This document shows, piece by piece, positions 1 through 8,900 of a stretch of 12,866 nucleotides of DNA. The notes under the pieces were generated by a model, which searched no databases, was not told the DNA's origin, and saw nothing but the letters and a program-made list of their open reading frames with translations. The position numbers and the translations under genes were made by a program. The DNA is from Owenia fusiformis. Taxonomy: Eukaryota; Annelida; Polychaeta; Sabellida; Oweniidae. The DNA is taken from assembly GCA_903813345.2 (NCBI GenBank), contig CAIIXF020000007.1, forward strand, positions 26,572,698 to 26,585,563. The letters run 5' to 3'. The first letter of the stretch is position 1. Each line of letters begins with the position of its first letter.

Positions 1-2257
1 TTCTCAGACATAGTGGAATAATTTCTGTTGTTAGTAGAAAGTTTATCACTTCTTGTTCATCAGTCTGAAAATGGAGTATAATAAGACAGTATCAATCTTT
101 TAATCAGATTCTAACATTTTTTGGAAGTTCTTTCCCTAAAATGTCACTTTAATAATTAAAAAAAATTAAAATTCATTTTATGTCTAAAGTTCCCAAATTA
201 CAATGTTTGTCTTTAATTTTACCAAAAATATACTTTCAGAGCAGATACAAAACTGTAATTATAAAGTCTACTGTAATGGTTGTATTTTCTCATAAATTAT
301 TCTTTATATCTTTGCAACTTCTTTGATTTCACTGCTACTTATTTCAATTTAATTATCATACCTTGACTAGGGCACCAATGACTCCAAGACTGGTAAGTCT
401 TAAGTATTCGAATGGCCGGGTCTTGCTTACAGTGTGGAGGAATGGGTACAGAAAAAGTGGAATATGAGCTGAAATAGAAAAGGTACAATTTTGCAATTTT
501 GTTGTACCAACAGTGTTGTACCAACAATAAGTCTGACTCTAAATATTGTGGCGCATTTTAAGTCTTCCTATCTTACCGCAAAAACGCAATTAATTATAAG
601 ATAAGGCCAATTGCAAATTTGCCACAATATATTGATGGCTTCTGGAGCCAAGAAGGGTAATGTCACACATGAAGTAATTTCTTTTAGAAATTAGAACTCC
701 AATTTATGCCCTTTTTTATTTGGAAAAATACAAATCTTGTGAAAAAATCATGAAAAAATCATGGCTTTCATCTGGATGGGGAATATAACCATATTTAGAA
801 AAAATATAAATAGAAAATTCTTAAGAAAATGATTGTTCCACAATTCACAATGACCTGTGTTTGACTAAGTGTGCTTCACAGAAATTTCAGTTTCTGATTG
901 AAATTGATTGACCAATTGCTGAAATATTTCAAGTAGCCAGTTGCAGTGGTTAAAATTGAAAAATGAACCCATTATCACACTGCATTTTCGTGCATGCTGA
1001 AATACTTCAAACGAGCAGTTGTAACAGGTTTAACTAACTCCAAATCTCCTAATTTGGCAACAAGAGAGAGCCGAATGTACAAACCTTGAAGGAAGGCAGA
1101 TCTTGTTTCAGGGTGAGAGGCTACACACTGTAGCAGGGCTAGAGCATTGCACACACGGTTTGATTGATGAGCCTACAAAGGTAATTCAGATACTTAGTGG
1201 ATTAGACACGTATTTCTGAACATTTTGTCTTGGTACCCAACTGCAAAACTCATTTCACCATTAATTTCTCGAGAATTTGAATAGATCATGAAAATTGGGA
1301 AGAGTTTTGTTGATTTCTTGCTAGTCAAAAATTAAAAACATATGGATTTGGAAATCCATGGTGAAAACAATGCAAACTCATTACATTAACATGCAAAATG
1401 TCACCCCCTGCCATTTGTTACAGATACTGAATGCCAACCGTGACATAAAAATGGTTAAAGTGAAATAGATTAAGGAGACGTTCCATCATTGATTGATTTT
1501 TTACTTACAGTTAGATGTGGAGGGTTTATTGCTGGATATATATTGATGATTTCTTGAAGTAAAGCTGCCACAGTACCAAATGAGTGCCACAACATAGGGG
1601 CCAACTCAGGGACCACTTCTCGCTTCTTACTGAAAACAAATATGAGCAATATTTAAACAAACTGAGAAGGGCCCTATATAAACAATATAAGGTGAATGTC
1701 AAAACCCCATTCAGGTCTAACACTGGGTGACTCATATAGCCTTTAGTAATACGACATTTTAGTTTTAAAACATTTCATGATTCTATATAGCTTTATTCAT
1801 AACTTGCAATATTTCAACTTTTATTGGAATTTGTGGAATCATGCAGCTAGTTATAGTGTATATAATTCAGACCCGTAGACAGGGGAGATCGCAGGGTTCG
1901 GGCGAACCCCCCCCCCCTGGCCAATATTTCTTTCAAAATCACAAAGTTTTTCACCATTTTGAGCACTTCTCAAGTGATTTTAGCCATATATGGACCAAAA
2001 TGGTCAAATGTGAACCCCCCTGGAAATTTATGAAAACTGAACCCCCCCTTGGCAAATCCTGGTTACGGGCCTGTAATTTAATGCATTTTTGACTGCTTAT
2101 TTGTTATGGATTTTAATACAGATTTTTTGTACCTGAGTTCCAAGAGGGCATTCTCTCTGGTATCAGGACTGGCAAGCTCTATGATCCACTGGTAGATTTT
2201 CTCTCTGTCTACATGCTGCAGGTTACCGCTAGTTGGTGTGCCTTGTTGAACATTCAT
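1..2257 (-). CDS. CNOT9: CNOT9 (RQCD1/CAF40), CCR4-NOT subunit 9, N-terminal half, partial at left edge
   Basis: Armadillo-repeat subunit of the CCR4-NOT deadenylase complex; in animals it docks on CNOT1 and links the complex to mRNA-bound repressors such as GW182. Five coding exons on the minus strand: 2257-2133, 1629-1509, 1172-1085, 468-362 and 64-1 (continuing past the left edge). All have AG acceptors and GT donors and splice in phase to 168 codons plus one base. The protein starts [20 protein letters not shown] and contains [71 protein letters not shown] and [19 protein letters not shown], nearly the same as human CNOT9 (about 299 residues). Only the extreme N-terminus differs, as is usual in this family. 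The ATG at 2257 is chosen because it gives the family length (one residue shorter than human before the conserved block). An in-frame stop also lies upstream when the inferred leader exon is joined. The C-terminal half lies outside the window. Identification is from remembered family sequence, with no search run. Confidence 0.97.
65..361 (-). other. CNOT9 intron between coding exons 4 and 5
   Basis: AT-rich intron with donor GTATGA (361-356) and acceptor CAG (67-65) on the minus strand. Nothing else is recognisable in it. Confidence 0.85.
469..1084 (-). other. CNOT9 intron between coding exons 3 and 4
   Basis: 616-bp intron with donor GTTTGT (1084-1079), a weaker match than the other donors, and acceptor TTTCAG ending at 469. 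It contains an imperfect direct repeat (916-951 and 994-1029, listed separately). The rest is AT-rich with no gene or element recognised. Confidence 0.8.
916..1029. repeat. Imperfect direct repeat, period about 78 bp
   Basis: TGCTGAAATATTTCAA followed by a CAGTTG-containing tail (from 917) recurs as TGCTGAAATACTTCAA with a CAGTTG tail (from 995), one period of about 78 bp later. No third unit is evident on either side. It may be the remnant of a local duplication or of a satellite fragment. Confidence 0.4.
1173..1508 (-). other. CNOT9 intron between coding exons 2 and 3
   Basis: 336-bp intron with donor GTAAGT (1508-1503) and an acceptor TAG ending at 1173. No repeats or motifs stand out. 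Confidence 0.8.
1868..2073. mobile_element. 206-bp MITE with CAGRCCCGTA ends and C-tract interior
   Basis: The left end CAGACCCGTAGACAGG and the reverse complement of the right end CAGGCCCGTAACCAGG form imperfect terminal inverted repeats. Identical TAATT flanks (1863-1867 and 2074-2078) look like a 5-bp target duplication. The interior is short, encodes nothing, and carries GAACCCCCC runs near both ends and in the middle, including a long C homopolymer. As I recall, elements of this type (ends like CCCGTAGCCAGG with poly-C/G runs) are common in invertebrate genomes. It lies in the CNOT9 intron between coding exons 1 and 2. The open frame across it is spurious. Confidence 0.75.
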
Positions 2258-3384
2258 GAGTCGCTAAAATAATAAACATCACAAAATGACAAAGCATCGA
2301 CATGACGAAATGTCGCCACCTGGTGAAACACAGCAATGCAGTGTGAAAATCCCAAAAGGTTCAATTTTCGGATGGGGTAGAAAATTACCAGAAAGGAAAT
2401 GATCAAGCTGAATGAAAATTTGAACAAGATTGTACTTTGATGGGTCATTGATATCAATATTTATTTCTCTTGAATGATGGGCTTTCTGTCATGTTTTATG
2501 AGTCACAGATAGACTTAGAATGAGAGTAACTGATGTTCAACACTGGACAGTAAATTGCCATTGAATATTATTTATTTATTTACTGTAAAACATTACGTTT
2601 GCCTCTGAATCTCAGAAATTGCAAGGATTCACAGCCATCGTTTAATTTTTTAAATGTCAACAAATTGCGGGCGGAAATATGCCAATACCCCATGGTTGTC
2701 ACAGCCCCCTTGCATGTGAAGCTGGACGGGTATTCCAGGCTTGACTATGAAATATCCACATGTTCCAATACATATTATCAAAAGATAACAGTCAAATATG
2801 TAGTGCTATACTACGCAAGTCAATCACAATTCAGTATTATTAAAAATCATTAAACAAAGCCAAAAAATGCTAGAAATGGAATAAGAAAGCTAATTTCTCA
2901 AGAAATTTAATCAAAACGGCTTCCACCTAGATGAGAATTAGACCAAATAAACAACAGTGTTGAAGTTACCCCATACTTTGAAGTTATCCTAAATTGAAAT
3001 GAAATGGCTTCACCCTACTAAGAATAGCCATGGGCTTGTAATTAGATGATTAAAGTTGAAAGACCATGGAATAGCCAAAATGCTAATCATCAGTTCAAGA
3101 TTTTCATATAAAGAAACAACACTGACAATTTGAAATCATTCTACCGAACTGTTTGACGGGAAATGTAAACAAAAATTAGGTAGGCCGCCCAGCAAACTGA
3201 TCACAATACTGTATAACACCCAAACGCGTTATAAAAATCAAAATATAGCCAAAAGAAATAGTCAAAAATATTTTTTATCATAAAAAAATTTATGAAGAAT
3301 ATAGTCCAGAGTAGGGATACTAGCGGTTACCGTTGGTTATTTGGCTTTCTGTATAAAAAAGCTTTTTCTCCTTTCTGTCCCGTC

Positions 3385-3400
3385 GCAGCGCCATCTAGTG
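3385..3400. promoter_or_regulatory. CTCF-like site
   Basis: The sequence GCAGCGCCATCTAGTG matches the reverse complement of the bilaterian CTCF core (YGCCMYCTRSTGG) except for the final G, which is T here. It lies about 1.4 kb inside the CNOT9 leader intron. This is motif evidence only. Confidence 0.35.
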
Positions 3401-3970
3401 TTTGATAAATGAATCAAGGTTTATTCTCGATAGGGTAAGTACTAATCTATCAGGAAACATTTACAAGTTTGGTTAGAAACCGAATTTTTAGAGATGGTGG
3501 AGTGATTTTTGAGACTTAGATGTAGAGCAGAATAATTTTCTGAAACAGGTAGCTTTATAGTGGTAGCTCTCTCCAGATTCAGTTATCTCAAAAACGGTGT
3601 GGTCACTGTATGCTTATTTTGTAACGGCAAGCTAGACAAGACTCCAATGAACACTGGGCAGTGTTTCGCTGAGCTAGATCTGTGCCCATGAATATATTAT
3701 GAAATGAAACGTTATAATGGTCGTCAATTGGATTTTTTACTGCAATCTTGACCCGAAATAATTTCAATAATGGCCCATTTTGAAAAGAAAAAATCATAAA
3801 AATGTAGAAAACATAAGTTCCGTGATTCGGATGGGGTAAAAAGGATAGAATCAATATTTCATTAAAGAGACTAATATGAGGTATAGACAAACTTACTGAT
3901 TGTGTCGGTAAAGTGTTCATCATTTACATATAAATCGTCGAAAAGTGGAGAGAATTTTATAATTTTCGAA

Positions 3971-3988
3971 ACCGGAAACAAGATGGCC
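3971..3988 (+). promoter_or_regulatory. Adjacent ETS and YY1 motifs
   Basis: ACCGGAAAC (ETS/GABP type) is followed at once by AAGATGGCC (YY1 type). This pairing is typical of TATA-less housekeeping promoters, with YY1 just downstream of the start site. It sits inside the CNOT9 leader intron and points rightwards, so it could mark an alternative or non-coding transcript. There is no supporting gene model. Confidence 0.3.
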
Positions 3989-4559
3989 AAATAAATACGG
4001 AGTGAAGCTGTTCAAGGATATCAATTTCAGCTTTGAGGATTATAATCATACAAAATAGAGTATCTGGACACTTTATTATAATAAATGTAACAAAATGTAG
4101 CACAATTTGTATTTTTATGATGGTTTAAAAGTGTTTTACTTCCAATAGAATATTTCCCAGAATGCAATGCGATTTTGTTGTGATTTTCCAATTTCGACGA
4201 AATAGTCATACAAAGTTATTTTTAGTCATCGAATCGTATCAGATATTGAATCATCATGTGAAATAAGTGTGAGATATACATATTCTTCAAATTGGAGGTA
4301 AGAAGAATTAGGTTACTTCTCTGAAATCCTAGAAATATGGTCTCAAAAAAGTAAATAAAATTATTTTTTTATTTTCATTTCAGTTCCACAAATGTTCATT
4401 TTTGAGGTCAACAACAGATGATAGATGATGATTGTATAAGAAAATTTCATCTACCAAACAGGAGGGAAATCTGGCAGGGGCACGTAATAATAAACTGGGT
4501 TTTCAAAACAGAGTGCTCTTACCAAAATAGATTTGCCTATGTAACCCTAGTATGTATCC

Positions 4560-4588
4560 AACAGACCGAATATAATATTCGGTCTGTT
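4560..4588. repeat. Perfect 29-bp palindrome (14-bp arms, 1-base centre)
   Basis: Left arm AACAGACCGAATAT (4560-4573), a single central A (4574), and the exact reverse complement as right arm (4575-4588). It lies in the CNOT9 leader intron about 190 bp from the inferred leader-exon donor. It could be a cruciform-forming site, a dimeric protein-binding site or the scar of a mobile element. No function is assigned. Confidence 0.8.
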
Positions 4589-4776
4589 ATGATTGATATA
4601 TTTCCTGTGGAAATCACGGTGATATTTTTTGCACATTAATTTCTCGTTTATTATAAGAATGTTCACCTTGAAAATTGGTGAATATGTTGAAGAGATGTTC
4701 ATCTTAAACTAGAAGCAAAAATATTTGTATAAGGCGGGTACAAGTTGATATAAAATAATGAAATGTTCAGACTCAC

Positions 4777-4860
4777 CGAAACTTCAGGATGTGTTCATAA
4801 GAAGATCGCGAAATCAATGTCAAGGACGTTTGAGTTCACGAGATCCAAACGAGATATGCA
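4777..4860 (-). other. CNOT9: Inferred non-coding first exon (5' UTR) of CNOT9
   Basis: The exon carrying the CNOT9 start begins at 2263, just after an AG acceptor, so an upstream leader exon must exist. The best candidate ends at 4777 on the minus strand, followed by a textbook GTGAGT donor (4776-4771). Joined to 2263, its reading frame carries a TGA shortly before the ATG, so this exon would be untranslated. It contains a minimal upstream ORF (ATG at 4798, stop ending 4784, encoding MNTS). The 5' limit is unknown; the far coordinate is nominal. The spacing leaves only a few hundred bases to the ATG9 leader exon. Confidence 0.45.
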
Positions 4861-5080
4861 AATTTTGAACTTTGACAACACATGACCACTTGATTACCTC
4901 GGCCTTCTTCATGAATATTTCCGCTCTATTTACTATAAATGAAGAAAATTAATCGGGATAATGATAATAAATGACTAGATCTAATAAATTCCCGCACAAA
5001 TGGAATTTAGCAATACGCTTCCGTAATGTTGCTCCCGATCCACGTGTTATTTGTTTACAAATAGACTGACGTCACTGGCT
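4861..5080. promoter_or_regulatory. Probable bidirectional CNOT9/ATG9 promoter
   Basis: This interval separates the inferred leader exons of two divergent genes and is visibly richer in CpG than the AT-rich introns on both sides. Palindromic E-box CACGTG is at 5041-5046, forkhead/FOXO-type TTGTTTAC at 5051-5058 and full CRE TGACGTCA at 5067-5074. No clear TATA box is placed for either gene, as is common for housekeeping bidirectional promoters. Motifs are seen directly; promoter function and the transcription starts are inferred from position. Confidence 0.55.
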
Positions 5081-5178
5081 AAATCTCGTTTATCGTGAGA
5101 ATTGGCATTGCCAAAATGGCTTGACCTCATCAATGGCTTCGCTACAAGAAGCGTCTGTACATTTTATGAATATCTTCA
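5081..5178 (+). other. ATG9: Inferred first exon (leader, possibly coding) of ATG9
   Basis: The exon with the conserved ATG9 start opens at 5933, right after a TTTTAG acceptor, so a leader exon lies upstream. A good donor (A/GTAAGA) at 5178/5179 follows a YY1-like CCAAAATGGC (5111-5120). Two ATGs occur here: 5116 opens a two-codon uORF (ATG GCT TGA), and 5133 opens a frame that stays open to the donor. That second frame joins in phase to 5933, giving a possible 22-residue N-terminal extension. The transcription start is unknown, so the left limit is nominal. A donor elsewhere in 5080-5930 remains possible. Confidence 0.4.
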
Positions 5179-5932
5179 GTAAGAGGACAATATACGAAAA
5201 AATAATATTGTGAGTTCTTTATAAGGTAATCATTTTATCATTAAACAAACTTATTTGTAACATTTATACAACACCACATTTTACAATAGGTGACTTACAG
5301 TCTGAATATTTATTCAGAAGAAGGATACAGTCTATATGTAACCCTGAGACTCTTATCTGATAGTTAAAATGAAAAAAAAAATCCATTTGCACCCACTTGA
5401 AAATGAGAAAAATCATGAAATGTTGGATATTTGGACCAATTTTGGTCTTAATTGTGAAAATGAGAATTTTGCACCCACTTGAGGAAAACTTCTTTGGAGA
5501 ACACTGCTATGTCATTGGTGATGTTTGGAATACTGAATAGTACATATCCTATAATATAAGGCACAATATAATGGTAAAGTAAATACACTGGTAAAGTAAA
5601 AGATGAGACAATTTTGACGCTTCAGTAATACTGTTTTGTCAATATATACTATACAGATGATTGAGATTACATTTTCTCTAAACTTTGCAAAACCTCATCC
5701 TAATATCTTGGCTACTGGTATATTTACGGACATAAAACCATTACTGTGCTAGGGTGCTTACAGAATGCTCAATGCCATCTCATTTTCTACTTATTCATCA
5801 GTTACTTTAATTTCATATCACTAATTACTCCCAAATATCCAGATACATGATATATGTTATGATGCATTTAAAAAAAAGTTATCCCAAACAATTTCATACC
5901 TGTTTGTATTTATTTGTTGAATTGTCTTTTAG
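5179..5932 (+). other. First intron of ATG9 (inferred)
   Basis: 754 bp from the proposed donor GTAAGA to the TTTTAG acceptor. It holds a truncated hAT-like element (about 5370-5506) and a short duplicated phrase (TGGTAAAGTAAA near 5573 and 5590). Otherwise it is AT-rich, with no gene seen. Confidence 0.45.
5370..5506. mobile_element. Truncated hAT-like MITE (family with CAGTG(T/A)TCTCC ends), uninterrupted copy
   Basis: It contains GCACCCACTTGA near both ends, the internal phrase GACCAATTTTGGTC, and a right terminus GGAGAACACTG (5496-5506), the reverse complement of CAGTGTTCTCC. The left terminus is missing; similarity to the second copy begins in a poly-A stretch about 5375. The terminal sequence fits hAT-type inverted repeats. 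It is homologous to both flanks of the insertion at 7909-8772 and so serves as the uninterrupted reference. Confidence 0.6.
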
Positions 5933-5952
5933 ATGTCAGAAGGCAATTTAAT

Positions 5953-8900
5953 ATGACAGAGTACCAGACAGGCTACCAGGCTCTCGGGTCTTTTTATGAT
6001 GAAGACAATGACTCACCACCCGTTGAGAACATCATACATGTGGTACAAGATAGTCATAAATGTAAGTTAGCGAAATACCTCTCCTTTGTCTTGAGTATTG
6101 TATAGGAACATACATGTATGGCAGTATATGCACAGCCATTGCAATAAATTTATAAATAAAAAACCCATATGTACTTACTTTCCGTAAATCTTCGGAACAA
6201 TTGTTATGTGGTAAGAATATATACTCATTGAGGGATAAGATTATATCTAGAGATGTAGCATATTCAGAAGTATTTACTTAACTTTAACCAAGATGATGTC
6301 AAATAAAGTATAACAGGCTATAACAATGAGATATCAACCAATAACACCTTTTCATTTTATAATTATTGTGTCACCACCAAAAAGTGGTGACATATTGTTA
6401 TTAGATGGTCTCAATTTTTTGTGACGGCAGTTGGCGATCAGTGGTTTAGATCGGCGGTTGGTGGTTGGCATCTGTAACAAATGGTGGTGACATTTTTGTA
6501 CTCAAAATGCTGTAGTTCACTGTAAATATACACTGTCTAAGAATTGAAAAATGTAGAAATACTTTTGTTCACTAGTATGCTGCCATACCTTGAGCCTGCT
6601 CTTTATTACTAATTTAACTGTTATACTTTTCAGCACGTTGGAATCACATAGAAAATCTAGATGAGTTTTTCACAAGAGTTTACCAATACCATCAACGCAG
6701 TGGGTTTGCTTGCATGGCTGTGGCGGATGCATTACAACTCATGTAAGTATTCTGTTATCTCAGTTTATATTTTTTGACTTCAAAACTGCATGATTTAAGA
6801 AATATAGACCGAAGAGCAGAGGTCATATTGTCGAATACACCCCACAGGGCTAGGTACAAACATTTTCTGTATTGATTGCGAATATACCCTGGCCGAAATG
6901 TTGACTTTGTTAACAGTTTATAGAAGGCACGAATAAAGTCATGTTTGAGTACATATTATGTAATGGTATAACACCAAAAATATTTTTTGTAAATTCATCG
7001 TGCATACAAGCCTCATTTGATGTATAATGCCACATCCAAGATATACTGATGCTCATTTATCAAGTATGAAAAATTGAAAATTGATAAAATGTAATTGTTA
7101 AGGTAAATAATTCTGTTAGACAGGGGTTCAAAGAGATAAGGTTTTAACAAAATGAATTGGAAAATCTTGTTGTTTTTCAGACAGTTCCTATTTGTAGTGC
7201 TGTTCTCAGTGTTTTTGATGAACTGTGTGAAATATGACGTGCTGTTTGGCGACAAAGTGTATGATACGACACACAAAGTGACGATTCCAGAGGCTGTGGT
7301 TCCATTTGACCAATGTGTACATAGGTAAGTGTGAAATTCAATAACAGTGCAAATAAATGCAGATGGGACCAAAATATAACTGTTTAACCTGGTCTTTCAC
7401 AAAGGTTTGGCTTTATGCATAAACATAGGTTGGTCGATACCTACTTTGAATCTTAAATTGATGACACACTTGGCATGCACCAGTGTGTCCAACCATTATA
7501 TATTCAGACCAAAGATGTCTGATGGCCAATATGAAAATTTTAAAGCCCTATTAAGGGCAGTTGTATTTTTTTGGGGAATTTATATGAAGCGGCAATAGGA
7601 TAATGCTAAGTGTATGTTAATGTGATATAAACAACATTGAGTTTCTGTGAAGTTAGACTTTGATATAAGCTAGAGTGTATCAAATGCTCTACATGTCCTA
7701 CATTTACTTACACCTCCAAAATACAGTGCCAAATTTTTTCGATGCCGAAACAGCGTCAAAATATATTGGCTGTGTAGCAGTGATCTCCCCAGCATTAAAG
7801 CAAGTGGGTGTAGCACCCACCTGAGATTTTGAATACATGCTTGCACCCACCTGAAAATCCATATACAACCACTTGAAAATGAGAAATATAATGAAAAATA
7901 GGCATATTCAGTCGAAATGTTGAGACATGCGCAGAGCTCTATTTAGTGATATTTTCATTTCAAATATGGCGGCCAATCTGATGTCTGACGACCCTTACAA
8001 AGAATCTAGGCAGTGTGCATTTTTACCTCCTGTGAAATAACAAGTGGAATTTAGTAGTTGTTTTGTGTTTTATTATCATTCTGCATCGTAATTCTATGTG
8101 ATGTGGTGTTGAAATGTCAGCAGAAATACATATCCATACGATAATCGAGTGAATCAGATAACAGATTTTTCGAAAACCCGTCTCGTGCTAAGAGTGTAAA
8201 AACTTGTATTAACATGCTCAAAAGTGCCAATGTGCACATCAATGTCAAGCTAAAGCAATGTTGTGTCTAAAACAGGTACCTGATCTACTCAAAACAGCTT
8301 GTCATTCACGTAAACACGCTTAGCAAAAACGGCGAAATGATCTGAATCTTGGAATTTCATTCGAGAGCTAGTAATGTTTGCTCCGGTCTTCGTCATAAGT
8401 GTTCATCAGACTTCACGCATGCTCAGGACAAAAACCATCAACCAATAACGTTTAATAATCAATTTTGCGCATGCGTCTTACAACGGTAAAGAAATTCGTA
8501 TTTATGAACGAACCAATTTGAGATAACCCGATATCAGTCGGAGAAATCTGACGATCTTCGAAACTCACTTCAAAAAATCAAACGCGGACTGACGGCGTAT
8601 TCTACTATGTTTGGATCTAAGATTTTCAGTTTAGATAAAGTCTTTTATGATCTTTCGAATGAGGTAAGTCTCTAGTTCGAAAGACAATCGTATCAACTTG
8701 AACAAAAGTTGAGTTTTGACGAAAAATTTTATCATGAGCAGAAGTCCCATTTTCGTTGTACCATATTGACTGTATTTTTGCCAATTTTGGTCTGAATTGT
8801 GACAATGAGAATTTCGCACCAACTTGAGAGAAAATAATATAAAATTATGTTTACTGGAAAATTATTTGTCTGGGATTGTATATAAAGGACCTTTCTAATA

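Larger units (their letters stand above)
2264..4776 (-). other. 2.5-kb CNOT9 5'-UTR intron
   Basis: Inferred intron between the leader exon (donor GTGAGT at 4776-4771) and the start-codon exon (acceptor TTTTAG ending at 2264). It is mostly AT-rich. It contains a CTCF-like site at 3385-3400, an ETS+YY1 pair at 3971-3988 and a 29-bp palindrome at 4560-4588. The stretch about 2660-2760 is locally richer in G+C, but I recognise no element in it. Open frames inside (for example 2599-2853 and 3603-3923 minus) match no known family and show no splice context. Confidence 0.5.

Noticed and set aside
1841-2092. 83-codon open frame
   Set aside because: Covers the 206-bp MITE; its proline runs come from the C homopolymers.
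2599-2853. 84-codon plus-strand open frame near a slightly GC-richer patch
   Set aside because: No homology recognised, no splice or promoter context.
3650-3665. Inverted AACACTG-GG-CAGTGTT, resembling two abutting CAGTG termini
   Set aside because: Arms are only 7 bp and the flanks do not match the CAGTG(T/A)TCTCC family beyond the first seven bases; chance is adequate.
3603-3923. 106-codon minus-strand open frame in the CNOT9 leader intron
   Set aside because: No recognisable domain and a Phe/Ile/Ser-rich composition typical of AT-rich non-coding DNA. A CNOT9 N-terminal extension is excluded by the stop before its start codon in the inferred leader.
7013-7372. 119-codon minus-strand open frame
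   Set aside because: It is the antisense of ATG9 coding exon 3 plus adjacent intron.
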